Shown in pieces: positions 7,997-16,500 of a stretch of 23,457 nt of DNA. Each line of letters starts with the position of its first letter. Position 1 is the stretch's first letter. Origin of the DNA: an uncultured Thermomicrobiales bacterium (lineage in GTDB: Bacteria; Chloroflexota; Chloroflexia; Thermomicrobiales; UBA6265); the NCBI GenBank assembly GCA_902806375.1, contig CADCWK010000270.1, positions 1 through 23,457 of the forward strand, written 5' to 3'. The notes beneath the pieces are model-generated. The model was not told the origin of the DNA. It worked only from the letters and a program-made list of their open reading frames with translations, and ran no database searches. Made by a program: the position numbers and the translations under genes.

Positions 7997-8481
7997 CTTG
8001 CCTCCCTGCTGATCGTTCCGTCGATCGCCTGCCAACCCGCGCGGGATGGGTCCGAATGGCCACTGGCCAGCCCGGAGCGGGGTGGGGGAACTCCAGGGAA
8101 CGGGTCGCCTCACGTCGGCAACTGCGCATCCCCGGAGCGACCATCAGCGCGACGCATTCCTGCGACAGACGCCCATCCACCGTCGCCCGTTCGACCGACT
8201 CACTTCGCCGGCACATCGACGCCGGAATGATACCGTGTCGCCCGTCGGGGCCGGACACGCGTCCAGGCCAAAGGGCCCGTCGACCGTGAACTCCGCTACG
8301 ACCCCACGCGACAGGACGTCCCCAGCGGCACCGGGCGGGTGCGGTTTGTGCGATATTTCACAAGACAGATGGGGCCGGTCCGGCGCCGGGAGACCCATCG
8401 CACGACGACCCTCGTCAATGAAGGTGAGTGCCCGCGACCCCGGTCATATCAGACAGGCGGCGGGCCCGACTGGAGCGCTGA
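7997..8481. other. Long divergent intergenic region
   Basis: About 485 bp separate the divergent S41 paralog 3 and ABC operon starts. I see no convincing gene here: the open frames lack ribosome sites and have no recognisable protein. The only clear structure is the palindrome at 8346-8363, listed separately. On the minus strand TATCAT (8227-8232) could be a -10 box for the peptidase gene, but no matching -35 hexamer is visible. No riboswitch or small RNA fold was recognised. Confidence 0.5.
8346..8363. promoter_or_regulatory. Candidate Rex- or CRP-type operator
   Basis: The 18-mer TTGTGCGATATTTCACAA is an imperfect palindrome in a locally AT-richer pocket of a GC-rich region. It matches the Rex consensus TTGTGAA-N4-TTCACAA at 12 of 14 defined positions and the CRP-family consensus TGTGA-N6-TCACA at 9 of 10, with the correct spacing for each. 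It lies about 118 bp upstream of the ABC substrate-binding gene and about 350 bp upstream of the divergent S41 gene. Which regulator binds, if any, cannot be told from this window; no regulator gene is nearby. Confidence 0.45.
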
Positions 8482-9684
8482 ATGGTCCTCTCCGGCATAT
8501 CCATCCGGCTATCCGTCCGTCGACTCGCCCTGACCCTCATCGTCGTGATGGCCTCCCTCTCGGTCGGGACGACGTTCCCGCCAACGTCGAGCGGTGCCCA
8601 GCCCGTCACTGCACTGGACTGCCGCCCGCTGACCGAGCAGCGGCCTGAGTTGCTGCCGCCCGCCACGACCACGCCGCCGCCGACCGCCGGGCCCCCCGCC
8701 GCCGAGCTGACGCCGGTCACGATCGGTTACGTCCCGGTGTCGATCTACGCGCCGCTCTTCGTCGCCGAGGCGCTGGGGTACTACGAGGAGTTCGGGCTCG
8801 ACGTGACGCTGCAGGCCAACGTCGGCGGCTCCGATCTGATCACGCTGACGGCCTCCGGGAACTTCGACATCTCCGCGGCCGGCGCCGGACCGGCCTTCTG
8901 GAACGCCCTCTCCCAGGACCTGCCGATCACGGTCATCGCGCCCGGGCACCAGGAGGGTTCCCCGGTGGCGACGCCGCTGATGATCTCGCGTGCGTCCTGC
9001 GAGTCCGGTGCGATCGGCTCAGTCGCCGATCTGGCGGATCGACGCGTCTCGGTCAACGCGCCGGGTGCGACGGAGTACTGGCTGGGCCAGGCGCTCGCCA
9101 CCGGCGGTCTGACGATCGACGACGTCGACGAGCAGTTCCTGCCGTTTCCCGACGCCATCGCCGCCCTCGCGTCGGGAGCGATCGACGCGGCGATGATCGG
9201 CGAACCCCTCGCGACCCAGGCCGAGCTCGATGGCATCGCCGTCCGTCTGCTGCCCGACTTCCCGGTCCAGGGCGTCCAGCCCACGACCATCATCGGTAAC
9301 GACGACTTCCTCGCCGCCAATCCCGGGGCCGCGACCGGCTTCACCGCCGCCTATCTCAAGGCGGTGAGGGCTCTGACGGGCGACGGCTTCAAGGACCCGG
9401 CCGTGCTCGCAATCATCGAGTCGTACACCGGCGTCCCGGTCGATCTCGCCCGGCTGGCGCAGCAACCGGTCTACCAACCTGACGGGGAGATCAACCTCGC
9501 GACGCTCGCCCAGCTCCAGTCGTTCTTCCGTGGTCGCGACCAGCTCGAGTACGACACCGACATCGACCCGGCGTCGATCGCCGATACCCGCTACGTCGAT
9601 GGGGCGCTCGCCCTGCTCGGCCCGTCCACCGCAACGCCGGCGGTCGCCTCACCGGTGGCGAACACCGGCGCGACGGCAGGTTGA
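8482..9684 (+). CDS. ABC transporter substrate-binding protein, NMT1/SsuA-like
   Basis: Extracytoplasmic ligand-binding component of the importer encoded by the next two genes; 400 aa. The ATG at 8482 has GGAG 8 nt upstream and gives an export signal (RLSVRRLALTLIVVMASLSVG, residues 9-29, probable cleavage near SGAQ at 40). A Pro/Thr-rich linker (57-75) precedes the periplasmic-binding fold. That fold opens with TPVTIGYVPVSIYAPLFVAEALGYYEEFGLDVTL (77-110), the characteristic start of the NMT1/THI5 and SsuA/TauA group. It continues with LTASGNFDISAAGAGPAFWNAL and DAIAALASGAIDAAMIGEPLA, both typical of the group. The family binds sulfonates, nitrate, thiamine precursors and aromatic acids, so the ligand cannot be assigned from sequence alone. 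Coupling to menA downstream makes a quinone-related ligand conceivable. Confidence 0.88.
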   Translation: MVLSGISIRLSVRRLALTLIVVMASLSVGTTFPPTSSGAQPVTALDCRPLTEQRPELLPPATTTPPPTAGPPAAELTPVTIGYVPVSIYAPLFVAEALGYYEEFGLDVTLQANVGGSDLITLTASGNFDISAAGAGPAFWNALSQDLPITVIAPGHQEGSPVATPLMISRASCESGAIGSVADLADRRVSVNAPGATEYWLGQALATGGLTIDDVDEQFLPFPDAIAALASGAIDAAMIGEPLATQAELDGIAVRLLPDFPVQGVQPTTIIGNDDFLAANPGAATGFTAAYLKAVRALTGDGFKDPAVLAIIESYTGVPVDLARLAQQPVYQPDGEINLATLAQLQSFFRGRDQLEYDTDIDPASIADTRYVDGALALLGPSTATPAVASPVANTGATAG

Positions 9685-9711
9685 TCCGCCACTCACCGAA
9701 ATCAGGTCCGC

Positions 9712-10566
9712 ATGACGACCCAGCAGTCCCCCGATCGAACATCCCCTGTCCCGGCGACGGCATCCGTCGCAACGGGATCGCGCATCCTGGTCCGGAACGT
9801 CTCGCGCCTCTTCGACGGTGAGGACGGTCCGGTGCTGGCCCTCGACGCGGTCGACCTGACCGTCGAGCCGGGTCGGTTCGTCGTCCTCGTCGGTCCGTCC
9901 GGCTGTGGCAAGACCACCCTGCTCCGGATGATCGCCGGCCTGGACCATCCGACCAGCGGCAGTGTGCAGGCGACCCGCGGCGACGGTCGTCCGCCGTCCA
10001 ATGCCGTCGTCTTCCAGGGGCGTTCGGTCTTCCCGTGGCTGCACGTGCGGGACAACATCGGGTTCGGGCTGAAGCTGAAGGGGATCGGCCGGCGGGAACG
10101 TGACCAGACGATCGACCGGCTGATCGAGACGGTCGGTCTCGGCGGGTTCGACCATGCCTGGCCGCATCAGCTCTCGGAGGGGATGCGGCAGCGGGTCGCG
10201 ATCGCCCGCGCCCTCGCTGTCGACCCGGACATCCTGCTGATGGATGAGCCGTTCGGCGCCCTGGACGAGCAGACCCGCTACCTGTTGCAGGAGGAGTTGC
10301 TGGGCATCTGGGAGCGGACGCGCAAGACGGTCGTCTTCGTCACCCATTCGATCGACGAGGCGCTGACGCTGGCCGACGAGATCGTCATCATGGGCGCCCG
10401 GCCCGGGCGCATCCTCCAGCGCATCCCGGTCCCGTTCGAGCGGCCCCGGACGATGGAGGCGGTCCGCTCCGACGCGCGCTTCGCGGCCCTGTTCAACCGG
10501 GTCTGGGACGGGCTCCGGGATGAGGTCCTGGCCAGCCGACAGCGTCCGCTGGGGGGAGCACGATGA
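9712..10566 (+). CDS. ABC transporter ATP-binding protein, SsuB/TauB-like
   Basis: Cytoplasmic ATPase that powers the importer, 284 aa. All ABC motifs are present: Walker A GPSGCGKTT (61-69), Q-loop Gln102, signature LSEGMRQR (154-161, with Glu in place of the usual second Gly), Walker B LLMDEP (175-180), D-loop ALD (183-185) and switch His212. The segment SVFPWLHVRDNIGFGL after the Q-loop is typical of the nitrate/sulfonate/taurine subfamily. It starts 27 nt after the substrate-binding gene, and its TGA overlaps the ATG of the permease gene, so the two are probably translationally coupled. The first 22 residues are a low-complexity Ser/Thr/Pro extension ahead of the conserved domain. Confidence 0.94.
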   Translation: MTTQQSPDRTSPVPATASVATGSRILVRNVSRLFDGEDGPVLALDAVDLTVEPGRFVVLVGPSGCGKTTLLRMIAGLDHPTSGSVQATRGDGRPPSNAVVFQGRSVFPWLHVRDNIGFGLKLKGIGRRERDQTIDRLIETVGLGGFDHAWPHQLSEGMRQRVAIARALAVDPDILLMDEPFGALDEQTRYLLQEELLGIWERTRKTVVFVTHSIDEALTLADEIVIMGARPGRILQRIPVPFERPRTMEAVRSDARFAALFNRVWDGLRDEVLASRQRPLGGAR

Positions 10567-11423
10567 CGTCGACGGTCCCGACCAGGACGACGAGTGGCGC
10601 CCCGGCAGCCGACCGCGATCTGCGCCGGGAGCGACAGGCATGGGGCTCACGCAGGGCCCGCCGCCGCATCGCGACCGTGCTGCTGACCATCGCCGGGCCG
10701 CTCGCGATCCTGCTCGTCTGGGAAGCGCTCTCCCGTAGCGGCGCCATCGACAGCCGGTTCTGGCCGGCGCCGACCTCGCTGATCCCGGCCGCCGTGGAAC
10801 TCTGGCGGGAGGACGACCTGCTGGGGGATATCCGGATCAGCCTGCTCCGGATCCTCGGCGGCTTCGCCCTCGGCGCGATCCCGGCGATCGCGATCGGCCT
10901 GGCGATGGGGCTGTCCTGGCCAATCCGGACGCTGCTGATGCCCGTCGCGACCGCGATCTATGCGCTGCCGAAGATCGCGCTGTTGCCCCTGATGATCATC
11001 GCCTTCGGGATCGGAGAGACCTCCAAGCTCGCGATCGTCGCGCTCTCGATCTTCTTCCTGGTCGCCCTCAATACGATGGCCGGCGTGCTCGCGATCGACC
11101 AGAGCTACCGCGACGTGGCCCGGAACTTCGGCGCGTCGCCGCTGGCGACCTTCTGGGCGGTCGCCCTGCCCGGTGCCCTGCCGAGCATCTTCACCGGCCT
11201 CCGGCTCGCGCTCGGCTTCGCGCTGGTCGTCATCGTCGGGACCGAGTTCCTCTCGGCCCGGCAGGGCGGTCTCGGTGACCTGATCTGGCAGAGCTGGCAG
11301 ATCCTGGCGATCCGCGACATGTTCGTCGGGTTGATCATCGTCGGCGTGCTCGGCTGGCTCCTGACGCTGGCGCTCGATCTGGTCGAGCGGGTCGTCATCC
11401 CGTGGAAGCCGGGGAGCGAATGA
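10563..11423 (+). CDS. ABC transporter permease, SsuC/TauC-like
   Basis: Integral membrane subunit of the importer, 286 aa, with a basic cytoplasmic N-terminus followed by about six hydrophobic segments. The EAA-loop that docks on the ATPase is visible at about 184-209 (DVARNFGASPLATFWAVALPGALPSI), with the conserved Gly at 190. The segment RFWPAPTSLIPAAVEL (65-80) is the typical start of the BPD_transp_1 nitrate/sulfonate/taurine permeases. Both ends overlap neighbours by ATGA: the start overlaps the ATPase stop and the stop overlaps the menA start. Four-base overlaps on both sides argue strongly for one polycistronic mRNA. Confidence 0.94.
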   Translation: MTSTVPTRTTSGAPAADRDLRRERQAWGSRRARRRIATVLLTIAGPLAILLVWEALSRSGAIDSRFWPAPTSLIPAAVELWREDDLLGDIRISLLRILGGFALGAIPAIAIGLAMGLSWPIRTLLMPVATAIYALPKIALLPLMIIAFGIGETSKLAIVALSIFFLVALNTMAGVLAIDQSYRDVARNFGASPLATFWAVALPGALPSIFTGLRLALGFALVVIVGTEFLSARQGGLGDLIWQSWQILAIRDMFVGLIIVGVLGWLLTLALDLVERVVIPWKPGSE

Positions 11424-12418
11424 CCCAGCCGTCCACGGTGCCGGCCGCGACTCCGACCAGTACCGGTCCGGTCCGCCCCCGGCGGCACCCGATCAAGGTC
11501 TGGTACCGGGCGATCCGCGTCTTCTCGTTCACGGCCAGTATCACGCCGATCCTGGTCGGGTCCGCACTGGCGCTGGTCGATGGGGACGTCGACGGCTGGC
11601 GGGATGTCGCGCTGATCGTGGCGATGCTGTTCGCCTCGATGGCCGTCCATGCCGGCTGCAACCTCGGCAACGACTACTACGACTACCGGCGGGGGATCGA
11701 CGACCACATCGGCGCCCACGATGACCCGGAGCGGATCGGGCCGGCCGGGGTGATCCAGGACCGGTCGCTTACTCCGGCCCAGGTCTTCCGGGGCATGATC
11801 GTCGCCTTCGCGATCGGCACGGTAATCGGCCTCGGCATCGTCTGGGCGACTGGCTGGCCGATCTTCGTCCTCGCGCTCGTCTGCCTGGCGCTGGCCTTCC
11901 TCTACACCGGCGGGCCCAAACCACTGGGGTACATCGCCCTCGGCGAGATCACGGTCTTCGTGACGATGGGCCTCGCCATGATCATGGGCAGCTACTACGT
12001 CCTGAGCGAGGAGGTCTCGTGGCGCTCCTTCGGTGTGGCCCTGCCCCTGGGACTGCTCGTGACGGCCATCCTCCACGGCAACAACCTCGCGGACGTGGAG
12101 AGCGACCGCCGGGCCGGGAAGGTCACGGTGGCCAATTCGGTCAGCAGGGGCGTGGGCAACCTGGAGTACATCGTGCTGGTCTATGGCGCGTGGGTGGCAC
12201 TCGTCGCTCTGGTCGTCGCCAACCCGGACCTGTGGCCCACGTTGCTGGCTTTCGGGGCGCTCCCGGCGGGGCTGGGCGCCGTCCGGCTCTACGTCTCGGA
12301 GACGGCCCAGCCCGTCCTGCGGCGAGGCGTCCGCCTGTCGGCCGGGGTCCATCTCCGCTTCGGCCTGCTGATGGTCGGCGGGTTGCTGATCGCCTGGGCC
12401 ATCCGCGGGTTGACCTAG
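11420..12418 (+). CDS. menA: 1,4-dihydroxy-2-naphthoate prenyltransferase (MenA-like, UbiA family)
   Basis: Membrane enzyme that would attach a polyprenyl chain to 1,4-dihydroxy-2-naphthoate in menaquinone synthesis; 332 aa. The ATG at 11420 is chosen over a GTG at 11402 because it overlaps the permease TGA and has GGGGAG just upstream. The first aspartate motif is NLGNDYYDYRRGID (81-94) and the second NNLADVESDRRAGK (221-234). Between them LYTGGPKPLGYIALGE (161-176) is typical of MenA rather than UbiA or CtaB. Eight or so hydrophobic segments fit the UbiA fold. Another UbiA-family prenyl acceptor cannot be excluded, but the motifs favour MenA. No other men or mqn genes lie in the window; its partner genes here are an ABC importer, an unusual setting. 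Confidence 0.85.
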   Translation: MTQPSTVPAATPTSTGPVRPRRHPIKVWYRAIRVFSFTASITPILVGSALALVDGDVDGWRDVALIVAMLFASMAVHAGCNLGNDYYDYRRGIDDHIGAHDDPERIGPAGVIQDRSLTPAQVFRGMIVAFAIGTVIGLGIVWATGWPIFVLALVCLALAFLYTGGPKPLGYIALGEITVFVTMGLAMIMGSYYVLSEEVSWRSFGVALPLGLLVTAILHGNNLADVESDRRAGKVTVANSVSRGVGNLEYIVLVYGAWVALVALVVANPDLWPTLLAFGALPAGLGAVRLYVSETAQPVLRRGVRLSAGVHLRFGLLMVGGLLIAWAIRGLT

Positions 12419-12530
12419 AACCGACCCGACTGCCCGCGGCCGAACGGCCGGAGCAGGGACCTCGCGGCGTTCCCAGGGTCGCCGGGCGGCAGAGCAGGCC
12501 CCTATAGTCCCCGTCGACCGTTGCCGTCTC

Positions 12531-13463
12531 ATGGTCGACCAGACGCGATGCGCGACGTGCGAGACACGGATATCGGGACCGGGAGACGGGACATTGGACA
12601 GGTCAGGCATCGGTCGAACGCTGGGTGCGGCGACACTCTCGGGGTTGGTCGCCGGTTCAGCCCTCGCGTGGCGGATGCGCTACCGCAACCCGTATCGCCC
12701 GGTCCTGGAGCGCGTGGCCTTCGTTCTCCCCGACGACCACGCCGGGCTGGCTGGCCTCCGGATTGGCTTCGTGACCGACACCCACGTCAATCCCTTCTTC
12801 CGGAGGGCGGATCTCCAGCGCGGCGTCGACCTGATCGCGGCCGAGCGACCGGACCTGATCCTGCTGGGCGGGGACTATATCTCCGAGGCGACTCGCTACA
12901 TCGATGAGGCGGCGCCCGTTCTGGGCGAGCTCGCCCGGCGTGCCCCGCTCGGCGGGTTCGCCGTCCTGGGCAACCACGACCTCGGCGGCCACACACCGGC
13001 GGTCGTCGCCGGCCTGGAGCGTCAGGGCATCCGGATGCTGCGCAACGACGTCGTGCCGATCCCCTTCGGGGGGGACACGCTCTGGGTCGCCGGTATCGAC
13101 GACACCCTGCTCGGGCAGCCGTTGCCCGCGGCGGCGTTCGCCCGGATCCCCGATGGGGCCGCGACGCTCTGCCTCTGGCACGAGCCGGACGCGGCCGACA
13201 TCGCGACCGGGTTCGGGCCGTTCGCCCAGCTCTCGGGCCACAGTCACGGGGGTCAGATCCGCCTGCCGATCCTCGGCGAGCTCGCGGTCCCGATCGGTGG
13301 TCGCCGGTACCCGGTCGGTGCGTACGACATCGACGGTATGCAGCTCTATGTCTCCCGGGGGCTCGGCACGTACCGGCCCCCCGTCCGGTTCCGGTGCTCG
13401 CCGGAAGTCACGCTCGTTACCCTGGTGACCGCATCTGACCCGGAGATCACCGCCAGCCGATAG
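12531..13463 (+). CDS. Membrane-anchored calcineurin-like metallophosphoesterase
   Basis: Metal-dependent phosphoesterase of the YaeI/YkuE group (310 aa); such proteins act on lipid-linked or other phosphodiesters, but the substrate here is unknown. The metal-binding set is complete: DTH (D83, H85), GGD (D115), GNHD (N148, H149), His217 and GHSHGG (H237, H239). A hydrophobic segment near residues 30-47 (LGAATLSGLVAGSALAW) before the catalytic domain looks like a signal anchor. The start is uncertain. The ATG at 12531 lacks a Shine-Dalgarno site, whereas a TTG at 12594 has GGGAG 8 nt upstream and would give 289 aa starting just before the membrane segment. TATAGT at 12503-12508 could be a -10 box but has no evident -35. 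It is 112 nt from menA, so it may be a separate unit. Confidence 0.88.
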   Translation: MVDQTRCATCETRISGPGDGTLDRSGIGRTLGAATLSGLVAGSALAWRMRYRNPYRPVLERVAFVLPDDHAGLAGLRIGFVTDTHVNPFFRRADLQRGVDLIAAERPDLILLGGDYISEATRYIDEAAPVLGELARRAPLGGFAVLGNHDLGGHTPAVVAGLERQGIRMLRNDVVPIPFGGDTLWVAGIDDTLLGQPLPAAAFARIPDGAATLCLWHEPDAADIATGFGPFAQLSGHSHGGQIRLPILGELAVPIGGRRYPVGAYDIDGMQLYVSRGLGTYRPPVRFRCSPEVTLVTLVTASDPEITASR

Positions 13464-13484
13464 CCGCGGGGGGCGCGGACAGGC

Positions 13485-13520
13485 GAGCGGGGGCGGATCC
13501 GTACGGATCCGCCCCCGCTC
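13485..13520. terminator. 36-bp perfect palindrome, bidirectional terminator
   Basis: A perfect palindrome with 16-bp arms (GAGCGGGGGCGGATCC and its complement) around a self-complementary GTAC centre. It sits between the convergent stops of the phosphoesterase (13463) and the repeat protein (13548), where it can end both transcripts. There is no long T-run on either side. Confidence 0.75.
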
Positions 13521-13547
13521 TCATGACTCACTGACCGGTACGGAGGG

Positions 13548-16500
13548 CTATCCCCGCGTTTCGAAGATCAGCAGGTTCGGCACCCGCGGGTCGGTCCCGA
13601 GGAGTCGGGTGCCGTCCGGATCGGCCGGGTCTCCGTACAGCGTCACGAAGCCATTGGTCGTCGTCCCGACCGGGGTCCAGACGGCCGTCAGGACGTAGCG
13701 CTGTCCGACGATGGTGAGATCCGGGTTGAGTCCGGCCGGGGCCCCGGCCGCCGTCGCGGCTTCGTCGGCGACGACATCCCCCGACGTCACCAGCGTGTAG
13801 GTGCCGATGATGCCGCCATCGACCCGCAGCGCGTAGATCAGGTCCGGGGCCGGGTTCGCGGCGTCGGCGACGTAGAGCTCGACGGTGACGCTGGAGTAGA
13901 TGGAGCGGACGAACTGTGCGCTGGCGCTGTAGTTCGCCGTCCCGCTCGTGATGACGGCGGCCTGACGGGCCGACTCGACCTGGACGGTGAAGGTCAGCGC
14001 GACCGCGTACTGGAACAGCGTCTGCTGCCCGGCCACCGCGGAAGCCTCCGGCACCTGCAGGAAGAGGGTCGAGGCCGGATCCTGCTGGTCCGAGGAGACG
14101 ACGTTGAAGCCGCCGACGCAGCCGACGAGGGTGAGCGCCCCGGAGGCGGCCGGATCAGCGAAGCCGGTCAGGCGATAGGCGACGCCTGTGAGCTGGATCT
14201 GGCGCGGCAGCAGTTCAGGGTAGCCGTCCGCAGCGTACTCACCGATCGGTCCGTCACACGTCGTCGCTTCGGCCGTCTCGGCCGCGACAGCGGCCTCGGT
14301 CGGCGCGGTGACGATGATCGCGACGGGCTGCAGGACCCGCGTCGCCGCCATTGTCGGGGCAGCGGCGTCAGGCGCCTGGTTGGCCGGAGCCTGCGTGGCC
14401 GGAGCTTGCGTTGCCGGAGCCTGGGGCGCTGGTGCCTGTGTGGCCGGAGCCTGCGTGGCCGGAGCCTGTGTCGCCGGTGCTTGGGTGGCGGGTGCTTGCG
14501 TGGCGGGCGCCTGCGTGGCGGGTGCCTCCGTCGCCGGAGCCTCCGCAGCCGCAACGGTCGCGGTCGGCGCTTCGGTCGGCTCAACGGTCGCGGTCGGCGC
14601 TTCGGTCGGTGGAACGGTCGCGGTCGGCGCTTCGGTCGGGGCGACGGTCGCGGTCGGCGCTTCCGTCGGAGCGACGGTCGCAGTCGGTGCTTCCGTCGGA
14701 GCAACGGTCGCAGTCGGTGCTTCCGTCGGAGCAACGGTCGCGGTCGGCGCTTCGGTCGGCGCGACGGTCGCGGTCGGGGCCACCGTGGCGGTCGGCGCTT
14801 CCGTCGGGGCGACGGTCGCGGTCGGCGCTTCGGTCGGGGCGACGGTGGCAGTCGGCGCTTCAGTTGGGGCGACGGTCGCGGTCGGGGCCACCGTGGCGGT
14901 GGCCGTCGGCTCGGTCGTGGCCGTGGGTGCGACTGTGGCGGTCGCGGTCGGTGCGACCGTCGGCGTCTCGGTCGGCGCGGGGGTGGCCGGTTCCGGCTGG
15001 GCCCCGCCCGTCACCTCGAAGCGCAGGACCGACTGGCTGACGACCACGAACAACTCGGTGAACGGCGCGGCATCCCCGGAGCCGTAGAGGGGGAATGGGC
15101 CGGCGCAGCCGACGCGGGTGAGACTCCCAAGATCGACGGTCCCGGTCACATCGGCGTCGAATGTCGCCGTCTGGTCACCCAGCACGAACGAGGGGGAGAG
15201 GGAGAGGGGGACGCCGCCCGCGTCGAGGAGGGTGAAGCGATAGAGACCACTCCCCGTGTCCGCGAAGATCTCGGGCAGTGGGTCGAAGGTGCCGACGTCG
15301 ACATAGACCGAACTACTCTGGCCCTCGATGTCGAAGGTGCCATCGATCTGGACGAGGACATCGATGGTGATGTCGGCCTCGATGCCGGCGAAGACGTAGG
15401 AGGCGCCATTCACCTCGAGCGGCAGGAACTCGGCGTTCTCGCTGAGACACGTCCCGACCCCGTCGAAACCGATGACGGCGAGGTACCGGACGAGGACTCC
15501 TCCCTCTTGCAGAAGGAACACCCGATCCGTTGATCCATCCGAGGGACCGTAGACGGTACCGTCTCCGGTCGTCTCGAGCACGACGAGGGTCGCGACGTCC
15601 AGAGGGACCACGCGGTCGAAGAGGTATTCTCCCGTCGCGATGATCAGGTTGCCCGGGTACCCGCTGGGCAGGACGTTCGGAGCGACGGCGGACTCGTCCC
15701 CGCCCTCGTCGGCAGCCTCTGGCGTCTCGGCATCCGGCGTCGACGCGGCCTCCGTCGGCTCATCCGCCGCCGGGGTTTCCGTGGTCGCAGCGACCGTCTC
15801 CTCGTCAGTCGGCGTAGCCGCGTCAGGAGCGGACGCGCTCGGAGAAGCCTCCTCCTCGGCACCATCATCTCCAGCCGCGTCATCCCCGGCTGCTTCATCT
15901 TCAGCCGCGTCGTCACCAGCCGCATCGTCACCGGCTGCGTCATCGCCAGCCGCGTCGTCACCCTCATCGGCCGCCGCGGTCGCGGAAACCTGCGTGGCGG
16001 TGAACGAGAAGACCTGATCGCCGACCAGCGCGTACGCGACCGTCGGGTCGTTCGCATCCGCCAGCACGGGGAACGGGCCGGCACAACCGATCCGTCCCAG
16101 CGCCCCCGGATCGATGGAACCCGTGACGTTCGTTGGGCCTGACAGGTCGAACTCACCGACGGTGACCGCGCTGGCCAGCTGGGGTGGAAGGCCGGCCGCA
16201 TCGACGAGGACGAAGCGCTCGAGGGTCTGGCCGGAATTCGCCCAGTACTCCGACGGCGTCTCACCGGCGCCGGGCAGGACGAAGAGGGGCGCGTTGGACC
16301 CATTGATGGTCAGGGACGCGCCCGGGACGGGATCGAGATCGCCGGGATTGAACTCCGGCTCCGGACCGGCATAGGCGTACGTCGCCGTCTCCGTCGACAG
16401 CGCGCCGAGCCCCGCCCCCTCGGCGAGACACGAGGTGGACGGATCTTCGGCATTCGACGGCAGGTACCGGACGAGTGGACCCGCACCGACGCCGACATAG

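Noticed and set aside
8046..8648. Open frame of 200 codons across the divergent spacer and into the substrate-binding gene
   Set aside because: It overlaps the start of a well-supported gene in another frame, has no ribosome site and shows no domain or signal features.
12437..12450. Small hairpin after menA as a terminator
   Set aside because: Only a 5-bp stem (CGGCC-GAAC-GGCCG) with no T-run; stems of this size are common by chance in GC-rich DNA.
11105..12610. Open frame of 501 codons antisense to the permease and menA
   Set aside because: It runs across two well-supported overlapping genes and a gap, and is low-complexity, with Arg/Asp/Gln runs. It is a shadow of GC-rich codon use.
14376..14885. 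Regularly spaced repeats that could suggest a CRISPR array
   Set aside because: The units are contiguous 30-bp and 15-bp repeats without unique spacers and they encode an uninterrupted in-frame Pro/Thr/Ala stalk.
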